From assembly GCA_013350335.1 (NCBI GenBank), contig CM023540.1:45305222-45369221 (forward strand): DNA of 64,000 bases. Reading direction: 5' to 3'. Both the position numbers and the translations under genes were made by a program. This DNA is from Chimonanthus salicifolius (Eukaryota; Streptophyta; Magnoliopsida; Laurales; Calycanthaceae). Position 1 is the stretch's first letter. Each line of letters opens with the position of its first letter. The notes beneath the pieces were generated by a model. The model worked only from the letters and a program-made list of their open reading frames with translations, ran no database searches and was not told where the DNA came from. Positions 44,801 through 56,600 of this stretch are shown piece after piece.

Positions 44801-46546
44801 GGTCGTCAAATCCAGCCATCTAAATCAAGACAAAAAGCCAACACGTTGGGTTACACTTGTAAGAGCCACAACCCAAACCCTACACATCACACCCTTAATA
44901 ACCAATCCAAAGTCCAAACCCTATACATTTTTGGCAACCCATCCTATCCCCACATCTTAGCCTCAGATTCCCTCAAACTCTTGTCCTAATCCCTTCAAGA
45001 AAAAAAAAAGCTAAAAAGCAACTGCTCTTATAGCTCATATTCATTTATTGTAGACTCTATCAACCCATCCAACCGATCCAAACAACTACCAAATGCTCAC
45101 ATCTTTTTCCAGATCCCTCAAATAACATCAGCTCTAAACACCTGGTGCAAATCTAAGTGTTCAATCCATGTAGATCGCAATCAACAACCAATGATTATAT
45201 TCTATATTCAATCTCTTCCATTGGTTACATGACACCAGCCCTAAAATTGGTGGCACATACCAGGCCCTCCAAGTGCACTTGATCCGTCCTAATTAAGATT
45301 CGACGTCTCAATCTTAGCCTTAAATTCTCTATGTGCTGCATTTGATTCCATAAATAGCTCATAAAAGTTTAACATACTCTCAAATGCTAAGGATAGTGCT
45401 GTTTTACTTAGGCAAGCCCATGGCTGAAAAATTTAGCTTCTACACATTATATAGCTTTGATGTAGAACTAATGCAATGGCCTAAATCTAACGGACTGGGA
45501 TAAACAAAAAAATACCAAGTCAATAAAATTATAAAATATCATGTCAATCATGTGCAAATAAGAAAAATCCCATGTAGGGAAAAACAGTAAAAATTCGCAC
45601 TCTTTAAAAAACTTCTAGGTATGTCGTACCAATGAAGTCTGATACGGTAGTCAAGGTTCAAGTTGGTTGTAGGTCAATGGAAACTCCAAAGTTGGTCAAC
45701 TTAGAGGCACTGGCCCAAGGTCTACCGCAGCTTGATTGGGGTAGGGACTGAGCTACAGGGTGAATGAAACTTTGAAGTAAGCATTCCAAGGTTTAGTTTT
45801 AACCAATGTTATCAGAACCGGACCGTGTACCGAACCGTCTTTGAGAAGGTCAGGGTTCAACCGGGTTCGACCGCGGTCAAAGCCGGTAAAAGCCGGTCAA
45901 GTATTAAAATAATATAAATATTATATATAATATTAAATAAGACATATTTTACCAATAATATTAATAAAAATATTAAAAATAACATTCAAACTCCGAGTAA
46001 TATACCAAAACGGTGAAATATATGGGATAGAAATAGTAATAAACTTTTATATTTCAAATATAAACATTTTTTAAGAGGAAAATTAAAAAAAAATAAAATT
46101 TTTTTTAAATATGTGAATCGCGGTTCGCGGTTCACGGTTTTCGTCTCAAAACCGCATAAATCCGCAGTTTTGACCGTCGGACGGTTTTTTGTATGAACCG
46201 AACCGCGGATCCGGCGGTCACGGCTGAACCGCCGATTCGACCGCGGTTCGGTCCGGTTCTGATAACACTAGTTTTAACCATTGGAGGAGAAAAGTCTGGT
46301 AAAAAGGAATGCTCAACTCAAAGCAACCATGATAAGCACTAATGCTGAAGGAAAGCAGTCTGTCTATAGGAGATTCAAGTTTGTAGATCAGTTTGTCATC
46401 TCTGGTTCACAATAATATCATGCATGATATATAATAGTGATAATTATGATATTTAGCAAATTCTTATCCATCAAACTGAAATAACAAGATATGTCCATAC
46501 ATACAATTTTCACATATAGAACAACTGTGTTATTAAAAAACAAAAC
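41844..46546. other. Large intron region of SLP copy A, transposon-derived, no exon 6
   Basis: Between exons 5 and 7 I find no match to the expected exon 6. A poly(A)-ended minus-strand piece (T run reversed at 42240-42255) looks like a retrotransposon 3' tail. Two related modules at about 42630-43030 and 43490-43690 (TTTTGGGG-TTTGAGAAAA-CC, then CATTGTTGAACCATGTAAA and CTTTCTCCAYAA) look like diverged LTR-type promoters in direct orientation. From 44290 to 45430 the plus strand is C-rich and G-poor without a usable frame. The matching region of copy B is 52330-56619. Confidence 0.4.
45805..46269. mobile_element. MULE-type MITE present only in unit A
   Basis: The ends AATGTTATCAGAACCGGACC and, inverted, AGTGTTATCAGAACCGGACC pair almost perfectly. 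The 10-bp AGTTTTAACC flanks both sides (45795-45804 and 46270-46279), while unit B has a single AGTTTTAACC at 56343-56352 with matching flanks. The size of the duplication and the long GC-rich ends suggest a Mutator-type MITE. It has no coding capacity. Confidence 0.8.
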
Positions 46547-47060
46547 CTTGAGCGATCAAAATCTGAGCCTTTTTCTTCCGTTTTGACTCTACTAGCAAGT
46601 CCATGCTTTTCCTAACTCCTTTTGATGGAGTTATATCCCCTACACATGGTGGAGAAGTAAAGCATAACTACTGACTACAAAATCAAAAGAAAATCTTTAT
46701 TTTTTGTTTTAAAATGAAAAGAAAATCTTTATTTAGAAGCAATTTGCTTACTTATCTCATATCGCAGACATTCCAAACCCCAATTAACGGCATCCTTATT
46801 AATAAACTTCTGCAACATGAAGATGATTTCACAACAAGACAGATATGGAAGACTATGAGACACTGAAAAAAATTCTCAAGAATGAAAAAAATTCGCAGAC
46901 AAAAGAAAAAGTAACTTACCACAATTTTTCTATTGAGTGAAAGACTCCCCTTAAAGGATTTGTTAAGTGTAATTTTACCCAATTCATTACACATCGTTGT
47001 CTGTGCAAGCTGAGTAACAGCAAACAGTGGATTCTCGACACCATAAGATGCTAAAAAAGG

Positions 47061-47740
47061 ATCTACAATCTACAACAACAAAGGGAACCATTTCAGTAAA
47101 AAAGGAAGAAGAATAAGCTAAAAACGTTTCTAATTTGGTTTAAAAAAATAGTAATTGTACAATAAAGTACTTGGGTTACCATTTATCCAGGCCTCCATTT
47201 ATGAAAATCCTACCTTAACATAAAGGACTCCGTCGATTGCAAGTGTGGCATTATCCTTGGTAATGCCCAATTGACTAGCTATTGGTATTGCCATTTCTTT
47301 CAAGGTATGCACGTATGCAATCCTGTCAACCAATGGGATTAAAAAATGACGTCCTGCCTCCAACGTCTTGTAATACCTTCCATAACGTTCTATGGAACGT
47401 GTATGTGATAGAACGTTATGGAAGGTATCAAAAGACGTTAGAGGCAGGACGCCATTTTTTAATCCCAGTGGTTGACAGGATTGCATACGTGCATACCTTG
47501 AAAGAAATAGCAATACCAATAGCTAGTCAATCGGGCATTAACAAGGATAATGCCACACTTGCAATCGACGAAGTCCTATATGTTAAGGTAGGATTTCCAT
47601 AAATGGAGGCCTGGATAGATGGTAACCCAAGTACTTTATTGTAGAATTACTATTTTTTAAAACTAAATTAGAAACGTTTTTAGCTTATTATTCTTCCATT
47701 TTTACTGAAATGGTTCCCTTTGTTGTTGCAGATTGCAGAT
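47061..47740. repeat. Inverted duplication of SLP exon 2 and intron 2 (333-nt arms, 14-nt loop)
   Basis: The left arm 47061-47393 and right arm 47408-47740 are reverse complements with about 19 mismatches by eye (around 94%) and little or no net indel. The axis is at 47400.5. Each arm holds the exon 2 coding sequence and intron 2, up to the first bases of exon 3 (right arm ATTGCAGAT, left arm ATTGTAGAT). Both arms keep open exon 2 frames, one on each strand. Transcription through it from either side would give a nearly perfect 333-bp RNA hairpin. Unit B has a single ordinary exon 2 here. Confidence 0.9.
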
Positions 47741-47814
47741 TGTTGTCAAAGCTTGTTCAAGTGCATCATCGCCATCTGAGAAAGACACCTACAGGAGGGG
47801 TCAATATGGTTAAT

Positions 47815-48148
47815 CAGGGTTGTCTACACACGAGTTGGGCCTAAGGCAAACACTCTAAATGAGGCCTTGTTGGTATTTACCATATTATTATAAATAATAT
47901 TTAATTAAAATTTTAATTATATATAATAAAAAGGAATTTATCTAAAATCTATTTTTCTTGCTTTTTAAGATGCACAATTACTAATTAAATTTTTGTATTC
48001 AAGTTTTGCTAAAATATCATTTTCAATTGATAATATGTCTAATTCACTTAATCTTTCTTGTTACATTGTTGATCGTATATACGAGTATCAATTTTAGTTT
48101 TGAAAACTTCTTTATGCAGAAGCAACAGTTACAGGTATTGTCAATAAT
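47815..48148 (-). mobile_element. hAT fragment: terminal repeat and HAT-dimer end, second copy
   Basis: CAGGGTTGTCTACACACGAG at 47815 is a diverged hAT end; GGGCCTAAGGCAAAC follows. On the minus strand 48148-47950 reads LTIPVTVASA, a stop, then broken KLKLI and ERLSELDILSIENDILAKLE segments: the same C-terminal block as at 28283-28406. It begins right beside the cut SLP exon 1 and stops abruptly at 48148, so the rest is deleted. Confidence 0.65.
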
Positions 48149-48840
48149 ATTCAGTATGCAGATTCATATTTTGTAGTAGACATATTTATGATTAAAACAC
48201 AATTATACATAAGACAAAAACCTTTAAAATTAAAAACAATTAAAATGAACTAAAATTGATAGAACCTGACACCGTGAAAATAAGAGAATTGATGAATGGC
48301 TGTAATGTCCTCTATTATTCTACCAATTTATCAAAGACCTCTAAATTAAAAGTCACAACTTTATCAGATACGAAATATATTGTTAGAAACTTAGAATTGA
48401 ATGATGCAGAGCATTCGAAGTCTATTAAACCCAAAATTTAAGCCCTAAATAACAATAAATAAAGAATGGAAAAGAAACGCAACAACAAAGCTCAAAAAAA
48501 TGCAACAGAGAAACAAAACAAATGTCAAAAACTCAAATTGTCATCATTCATTGTCATCCTCACCATTAAGATAACAACATAGAATTATTCCTCTTTTACA
48601 ATCGCTTTTGAAAAGTTAACAATAAATTAAGATTAAGGTTTTGATGATGTTGAATTAACAATATTTGATGAATTAGTTTTTTAATCCAACAATATACCTT
48701 CAAGCCTCTCTTGCCTTTTATTTAGTCAATAAGCAATTGCCCTTTACCACAACTTTTTAGGCTACCCAATTTGTTAATATGAATTACTTCCTCTGCAAGT
48801 CCTAGACTACTCAGTTAATTAGCTATAGATCAAATTCTTA
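48149..48840. other. Intergenic sequence, nothing recognised
   Basis: AT-rich, with no matching block in unit B, so it was either inserted in A or deleted from B. A 61-codon open frame at 48256-48441 shows no family features. Confidence 0.3.
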
Positions 48841-48965
48841 GGGGTTGGTTTAGTGGTTGAGATATAAGACTTTAGAATTGAGATCTTAGATTCAATCCTG
48901 ATGACTTTAGGTGACTTAGATTTTAAATTTTCAAAAATATTTCATTCTATCTTCGTTACTATTAT
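48841..48965 (+). mobile_element. Possible SINE (tRNA-like promoter)
   Basis: GGTTTAGTGGTTGAGA resembles an A box, and AGATTCAATCCTGATG about 40 bp later resembles a B box. No tail duplication was found, and the family differs from the copy at 49080. Confidence 0.35.
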
Positions 48966-49079
48966 CTCATAAAAAAATTTGCAATGACATTTTTACTTCT
49001 AGTATTCATTAGTGTGAAGATTTTAAGTTGGTCTTTAATATAATAAGTCACAGATTGATGGATTCTTTTTTCTTTTTTT

Positions 49080-49247
49080 TGGAATTTAAGTATGAGAAAC
49101 CGCGGAATATCCAGCTTAAAACTCCCACGAGTGAACCCTTACCCCTAAGGCACATCAATGTTAGGTCATGCTAGGTCATGCAGCCTCGAACCTGTGACTT
49201 TGCACTTTCTGAAGTAGGAAGTAACCAGCTGAACTACACCCATATGG
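49080..49247 (-). mobile_element. tRNA-derived SINE, fullest copy of its family
   Basis: On the minus strand: GGGTGTAGTTCAGCTGGTTA (A box TAGTTCAGCTGG), then CACAGGTTCGAGGCTGC (B box GGTTCGAGGCT), then TGATGTGCCTTAGGGGTAAG, TCACTCGTGGGAGTTTTAAG and GCGGTTTCTCATACTTAAA. The copies at 5579, 6068 and 31484 share these blocks. Confidence 0.65.
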
Positions 49248-50611
49248 GTAGATCAATGGATTCTTAACTGTATCATGGATACAACTTGCCAGCAAGATCA
49301 TTTGCTATGGTGATTAATATCAGTGGGTGGCAAAAATTGTCTTAAGAAGAGCAATCTAGTAATTTGATTTAAAGAATCGTTAATTTTCACTTGATTTTTC
49401 TTACTACTATTTTAACATACAGGCCGTTCTAAAGAGTATACTTAAGTGTCATGTATTGACTAAACTTTTTCATTTTTTTTTTTCAAAAAAAATCGAACAC
49501 AATATATTTGTTTGTGCTTATATACCCTTTACATCATTTTCATTCTTTAGGTCCATTGAGGATTTTGGATATTCAATATCATACAAGAGAGCATCTCTAA
49601 ATAGGTTAACTACTTGAATTTAAAAAAAATTGAGTTGGACTAAAATTGGTCAAGTTGACCTATATCAGTCCATTGTAACTAAGATTTTTACAAGGATGAG
49701 CGAGTCATAGACCCGTTAGAGTTGACTAAGTGAAAATTAAACTGCAAAAATTGATTTTGAATAGATAAAATAAATAATTTTGGTTAAAAGATTAGATAAA
49801 TAAATATTTTTGAAAGTAATGACGCTACCAACGTGTCACCCTACAACATTGAAGAGCATTTTCAAAGGAGAAATAATTAGATATAGAAGACCTAACTATA
49901 ATGAGAACATCTTACATATCTACCAATAGTCTATGTGATATGAAATATGTTTATTACAAAAAAAAAAAACATGAGTTTCCTTGTAGCTTCCACTTAGGCA
50001 GATTTTCTTTTTTAATCTTTCAGCTTTCTTCTAATCCAATAGCATAGATTCTACCAAATCATAATTAAAAAATAAGGAAAAGATGTCACGTTGTCAATTA
50101 CTATTTTTCATATTTTTGCCATTATTTAACATAAAAGAGACAGTTTTGGATGATTGTCGAATAAATCTTGGCCGTCATTTGTAGAATGGTTATGATTTAC
50201 TTAAAAAATAATAAGGAAAAAAGAAAAAAAATTGTCAGAAAATTACCAAAAATAGACAAATGAATTATAAGATTTGATTTCATGAGTTTAAAGGATTTAA
50301 CTAGGGGTGAAACTCGGGTCTGGTTTTAAGAAATCTGATCCAACCTGACTTGATTTCATCCCTAGATTTGACATATCTTTATCATATTAATTTATCAAAA
50401 TAGAAAAAATTGTGGAAAAAGATAAAAGGATTTTAAGATTAGATTTAGTGATTTGGAATGTTTAATCTATTATTATCTCAAAATTTAGAAATTTGTACTA
50501 AAAATGACTTTAAATGGATTTTATGAAAAAATGTGATCATCATCCAAAATGTGATCTTTTAATTTGTTGTTAGTTTATTAGCAGTATATTTGGATTGGGT
50601 CCAAGGCTCAC

Positions 50612-53600
50612 CTTTTGGGCAATGTTGCTGAAAGCCTTGATATAGTCCTCCGCGGTTATTAAACATGCTGCCTGTAATCAAGTAAATCCATTCTCTTTGA
50701 TTAGTAAAGCATATGCTCAAGACATCCCGCTGTAGTCAAATAAAATTGACCATTGCAAACTACATATCGAAGCTTCAAAAAGGAGGGTCCACTTGGACAT
50801 TATCATTAAAAAGGACATTTTCAAATGAATGTATAATAATAGACTCCAATTTAAAACTATTAGACTTTTTTTACTCTCTTTTTCTGATACATAATTATTA
50901 GAATTGCATTAGAGGAAGGCCCACACAAGCATTGGATACTCCGAGCAAAAAAATTTACATATACATATCACTAAAAATATAAATGTATGTAACATCATCA
51001 AAATTTCAAGATACATAGCAAAGCTTGCCGTTCAAGTTCATAAGATGATTAGAACAAGTTTTTTTAAAAAAAAAAAATGGTAATTCTATTAATATAGAAA
51101 GAAAGGCACTAGAGGTTTGAAGAAAACTATACAAAGCATAATAAATAAACAAAGAAACCCTCAATCCATACACCCACGGTCCCAAATAAACAAGGGGTGG
51201 AACTTACATAAACATTCTATGAACTAGAATAGCCCAAAACGTTAAGACAAGAAACCAAAACTGCACATTTGGCCATATCAGCCAGCAGATGGTCCAGTTA
51301 GTTTATCGGGCCAAGCCAGATCCAATACTAATCGGACCATATGTTATCGGGCCGTGCTGCAGACTGTCCGTTAACACTATTGGGCCGGGCCAGATCTGGA
51401 TCCGTTCACAGACCCATCCGTAACAATTTCATAAGCAAATACAGTTTTATTTACAGAACACTCTTCCTTAACCCCTTATTTACACTACAACCCCCCAACT
51501 ACATGAGGTTGCCCCTCTTGTAACTTTGAATCTTCTCTGGAATCTTAAGCTGAGACAAATCAAAAGATATGTTTCCTTGACCAGCATTACTTTTTGCTCC
51601 CAAGGATAATTTGATGATTATCCAATCTTCAAGCCATCAACATCTATTTGAATCTTACCATATTGTGCCTAAAACAGTAACTTTGGAATCTCTACACAAC
51701 ATAATAACAAAAACAAGATCAAGCCCATCATACACACAACAGATGAAGAAGGCATTGCAATATCAACACGTTAAGCTAAAAAAAATTGAAAAGAGGAGTA
51801 TGCGACCTGGGAAATATGGATCGAAGACAATTCGACAAAAAGTTACAGTGACTGTTGGTAATCAGGGATGATTATATAGCACTATTCAAATTTCAAACTT
51901 GAATAAATTGATCCTATATTTCTTAGTCAATTTCACTATGTCCCCCCAAAAAAAAAACATAAAAGCCTACTCTAAGATAAATTACTATTATTTAAATGCT
52001 GTACCATCATCATAGGACAAGCAATTGTGGAAAAAAAATCTCAAAAATGCAGATGGAATGAAGTAATACCAAAAATGGTGGCAAAATACTAGATTCAAGT
52101 CTTAACTATATTGTTTGAGCAATTTACTGAGCTAAATGACATAGAAGAGAGGAAATTTCATATTTCAATTGAAGTTTGGCTTCTATTTTGCAAATAAAAT
52201 ATCAATCCTCATATCTAATCAAGTGCACAAAAATTACTCACCTCAAAACCTCCAGAACTTGTGGCGGAAACAGACAACATAGTTTTTGGGACAAAGCTTC
52301 AGCCCTGGCAATAGCACCTCGTGCCTCTCCTGAAAGTGGGCAACACTGTTAAATTAGACAACTGCCACCAAAACTTAAACTGCAAAAGCATTTCAACAAC
52401 TAAGTTCCATGGCATATTTTAAATGTGTGACAAACTGTAAGTTTGGTACCACCATAAAAAAAAGAGATGTCCTTATCACTGTGTTGCTAGCGCAGCTAAC
52501 AAAAAACTTTTTCTTTTGAATGCTTATGTATGCCGTGTATAAACAGAAAAGTAAGGGTTGCTGGCAACTCCTCTTTTTTTTTCTAGCTTTCAATAGTAAA
52601 CTCTATGATATTATTAGTATGCAAATTCAATTGGTAAAGCTGTCATTAGCATATATTGATCCAAAAGGGGAAAAAATTATCAAATGAAATTCAATATATA
52701 ACTGCTACTTCCATCCTTAAATTATTTCAATTTTTTTTTTTGAAATAGTTCATATGTTAATAGATAAAGAGACACCAGAGGTGCAAATACAAAAAGAGAA
52801 AGTAGGAAAAAAAAAACACTTAGAACTGAAAAAGAACGAAACAGAGAGGCCTCAAACAAATATTGATGATTGCTATCTGCCATCAAACACGACAATTGAA
52901 AGATAACCATTTTATTTCATCAAGAGAACTAATACAAACATAATAAAATTGGACAAGGCATGTTCTGTTATGGAAAGTGACCCAAAGTCCCAAGTGGAAA
53001 GTTCCCCTTTGAGGACTACATTCAAATGAGGACCCTTTCTTAAAGTTGATGTGTGGACATCTGCTCTTATTGGAAGCCCTACAACAGATGACTGCCATTC
53101 ATTCAATAAAAATGAGAAAACCCACGAGAGACAAGAGAGCTTTTTTTTTTTTTTTTTTCTTCTGTGTATTATCCTTGAGAAAGAGGGTGTGAGAAACAAG
53201 TGATGCTACGAGAATGGGTTTTGCCTCTAATAGGCACATTTTATTTTATTCATTATTCTTCACTTAATATTCATGGAGTCATTTTTCCTTTTCACCCATG
53301 GAAGCAAACATCATCATTGAACCACCACATAAATTGGGTGTCTCCTTGTGTGGTATTTTATTTAGGATTACTTTTGATTTTTATTTTTCCCATTTTGAAG
53401 TTTGGTTTGCACTTTCTCCACAAGACAACATATTGGTATAAACCTTTGGTTCAAGCTACAATTCTACTGCATTAATGTGAACATGGCAACATATTGGTAT
53501 AAACCTTTGGTTCAAGCTACAATTCTACTGCATTAATGTGAACATGGCCTCACACATGATTGAAGCACAATGTTTGTCTCCTGAGATTCAACAATAGCCA

Positions 53601-56600
53601 CTAGTTCATACCTGATTGGGTTTATAATTCATACTTGTGCTCAGGTACTACAATGGCCAGGAAGATGTAGAATGCAAAGTTTGAGGTGGAGAAATTTGAT
53701 AGAAAGAATGAATTAAATTTGCATTGTTCAAAAAAAAACTTAATTTGTAGCAAATTTGAGATCTACTAGTTCAATAGTCCACATAAGGTTCTGAAGAAGT
53801 TCAAGCATAGCTTCAACTTGGATGATGTTTGATGAAGGTGGTAAGATACCCATTGCATGTGCATAGAAGAGACTAATGAACATTTTCATAAAAACTCAAA
53901 TCAAAACTCTCACCAAGGTGAAGACTGGTAGTTGCTATAGGGAGTGGCTTAGTTTCCCAAGTGAAAAGTGAGAGCCTTTCTATATAAATGAGAGCTCCTA
54001 AAATAGGGATTTTTGAAAGGTTTTGGGGTTTTGAGAAAAACCACTCAAAGGTACGAGGACATGTTATGGGTCTTGTTACTGTCATTGTTGAACCATGTAA
54101 ATATGGAGCCTCCTTGTATGGTAATACATTTTGGAGCTCCATTTGTACTTTATTCATAACAATTAGTCTTCAACCACTTGTTCCCACTTGCCTACTTCCT
54201 TACTGACAACTCCTTGTCTAGAGGCTAGAGGCTTCTACTGCATTCCTACTTCCTAAATTGTGGTTCGCAGTTAGCAGAGAATCCAGCTGTCACTCAAAAA
54301 TAAAAAGAAAATGAAAAATTCCTAGATTGCGGTTGAAATCCATGGATTACTTTAAGTTCAAAGACATGCTTTGAGAGACTTTATTTGCAAAGACCTTGAA
54401 ATGGGAAGGGCTATGTTCATCTAGTGCACACTCTTTTGGATGCTGATGAGACATTGTTTGTGTGATCAATTCCAAACCCACACTAGGAAGGAATCTCTAT
54501 GACTCTCTTTTGCTCGCCTATTTTGAGAAGAGGGACAAGAGAGGAGTGTTCTTTATTGTTTCCATGAGTTGTGTACTTTTTTACGCACTTTCGCAACATT
54601 GACCCCTTCATACTCTTTGTTTTACTAAGTTTCTATAAAGTGCAGTGCTTAATGGAAACAGTAAGAAATGGATACCCTCTCAAATATTTGACCTTGGATG
54701 GCAACATAGGAAGTTATACAAAACTTTGAACAAGCTTCATCACTGAGCATTAGTCAAGTGTTTTTGAGTGTTGGGATTTTGCTTTGTGCGTATTTTGGAG
54801 GAAAGGGACGTGGCGAAAGCTATCAAGCATCCCAACTCAACTTATGGGTGTGTAGACACCTCAAAGTGACCCATACCCCATAGGCAAATACCCGATACCC
54901 CTCACACCATCCAATTGGACAAAGGTACCCTCCAAAGAAGCCTTCTCCATAACCCCATTGCATGTACCAACCAGTCCAAGCCCAACCTTAAACTAAACTT
55001 GCCCCAATAACTTGAACCTCAGAATTGACCAACCCCTAATCCACAATCCATCACAATCACCTCACCTCACACAAGATTACTTGACAGACCTCCCTTGATC
55101 AAATGTGCAACCTGACTCAAAAAAGATAATCAAACTTGACTGAAACATCCCTTAGGTCTCAGACTGAAAATAACACCCCCAGAAAAATCATCCTAGACCT
55201 TTCAAAAAAAAAAAACCATCCTAAACCTGACCACCCAAAGGATGAACCAGTTGGCTTTGTATAGAAAGTTCAGGCCCTTGACTCAAACCTTCAACTTTCA
55301 CCACCCTAGGTACAGAAACATGGCAGATTTGAAAATGAACCAAGGACCACTATAGGTCATCCAATCCAGCCATCTAGATCAAGACAAAAAGCCAACAGGT
55401 TGGGTTACACTTGTAAGAGCCGCAATCCAAACCCTACACATCACGCCCTTAATAACCAATCCAAACCCTATACATTTTTGGCAACCCATCCTATCCCCAC
55501 ATCTTAGCCTCATATTCCCTCAAACTCTTGTCCTAATCCCTTCAAGAAAAAAAAGAGCTAAAAAACAACTGCTCTTATAGCTCATATTCATTTATTGTAG
55601 ACTCTATCAACCCATCCAACCGATCAAAACAACTACCAAATGCTCACATCTTTTTCCAGATCCCTCAAATAACATCAGCTCTAAACACCTGGTGCAAATC
55701 TAAGTGTTCAATCCATTTAGATCGCAATCAACAACCAATGATTATATTTTATATTCAATCTCTTCCATTGTTTACAAGACACCAGCCCTAAAATTGGTAG
55801 CACATACCAGGCCCTCCAAGTGCACTTCATCCGTCCTAATTGAGATTTGACATCTCAATCTTAGCCCTAAATTCTCTATGTGCTGCATTTGATTCCATAA
55901 ATAGCTCATAAAAGTTTAACATACTCTCAAATGCTAAGGAGAGAGGTGTTTTACTTAGGCAAGCCCATGGCTGAAAAATGTAGCTTCTAGACATTATATA
56001 GCTTTGATGTAGAACTAATGCAATGGCCTAAATCTAACGGACTGGGATAAACAAAAAAATTACCAAGTCAATAAATTTATAAAATATCATGCCAATCATG
56101 TGCAAATAAGAAAAATCCCATGTAGGGAAAAATAGTAAAAATTTGCACTCTTTAAAAAATTTCTAGGTCTGTCATACCAATGAAGTTTGATACGGTAAGC
56201 AAGGTTCAGGCTGGTTGTAGGTCAATGGAAACTCTAAAGTTGGTCAACTTAGAGGCACTGACCCAAGGTCTGCCGCAGCTTGATTGGGGTAGGGATTGAG
56301 CTATAGGGTGAATGAAACTTGGAAGTAAGCATACCAAGGTTTAGTTTTAACCATTGGAGGAGAAAAGTCTGGTAAAAATGAATGCTCAACTCAAAGCAAC
56401 CATGATAAGCACTAATGCTAAAGGAAAGCAGTCTGTCTATAGGAGATTCAAGTTTGTAGATCAGTTTGTCATCTCTTGTTCTCAATGACATCATGCATGA
56501 TATATAATAGTGATAATTATGATATTTAGCAAATTCTTATCCATCAAACTGAAATAACAAGATATATCAATACATACAATTTTCACATATAGAACAACTG

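Larger units (their letters stand above)
40120..47775 (-). pseudogene. SLP2: Stomatin-like protein (SPFH/Band 7), copy A
   Basis: Minus-strand exons in order: exon 1 scrap at about 47750-47775 (MAMMHLNKL, then a stop); exon 2 47214-47407 (RYGRYYKTLEAGRHFLIPLV, DRIAYVHTLKE, then VLYVK); exon 3 46920-47069 (LASYGVENPLFAVTQLAQTT); exon 4 46752-46809; exon 5 46547-46639 (VESKRKKKAQILIAQ); exon 7 41752-41843 (GEAQGVIARAEALSQKM); exon 8 40336-40395 (ITAEDYIKDLNNIA); exon 9 40120-40221, ending in a TAA. Exons 2 to 5 join in phase. Plant SLPs are mitochondrial inner-membrane scaffold proteins; that role is family knowledge. Lesions: exon 1 cut off, exon 6 not found, the exon 7 donor changed from GTGAGT to CTGAGT, and exon 2 fused to an inverted copy. 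Copy B lies upstream in transcription direction. Confidence 0.8.
40261..50531. repeat. Tandem segmental duplication, unit A (10.3 kb)
   Basis: Begins TCATCATCCAAAATGTGATC and ends AAATGGATTTTATGAAAAAA. The same start and end mark unit B (50537-60880). The junction between the units is 50532-50536, a 5-bp filler TGTGA. Matching blocks run in the same order and orientation over most of both units, around 93-95% alike by eye outside indels. The region from 47796 to about 49340 differs because each unit has its own insertions and deletions. Confidence 0.85.

Noticed and set aside
47199..47602. Two separate SLP genes on opposite strands
   Set aside because: Both frames are exon 2 in the two arms of one inverted repeat; neither has its own start exon.
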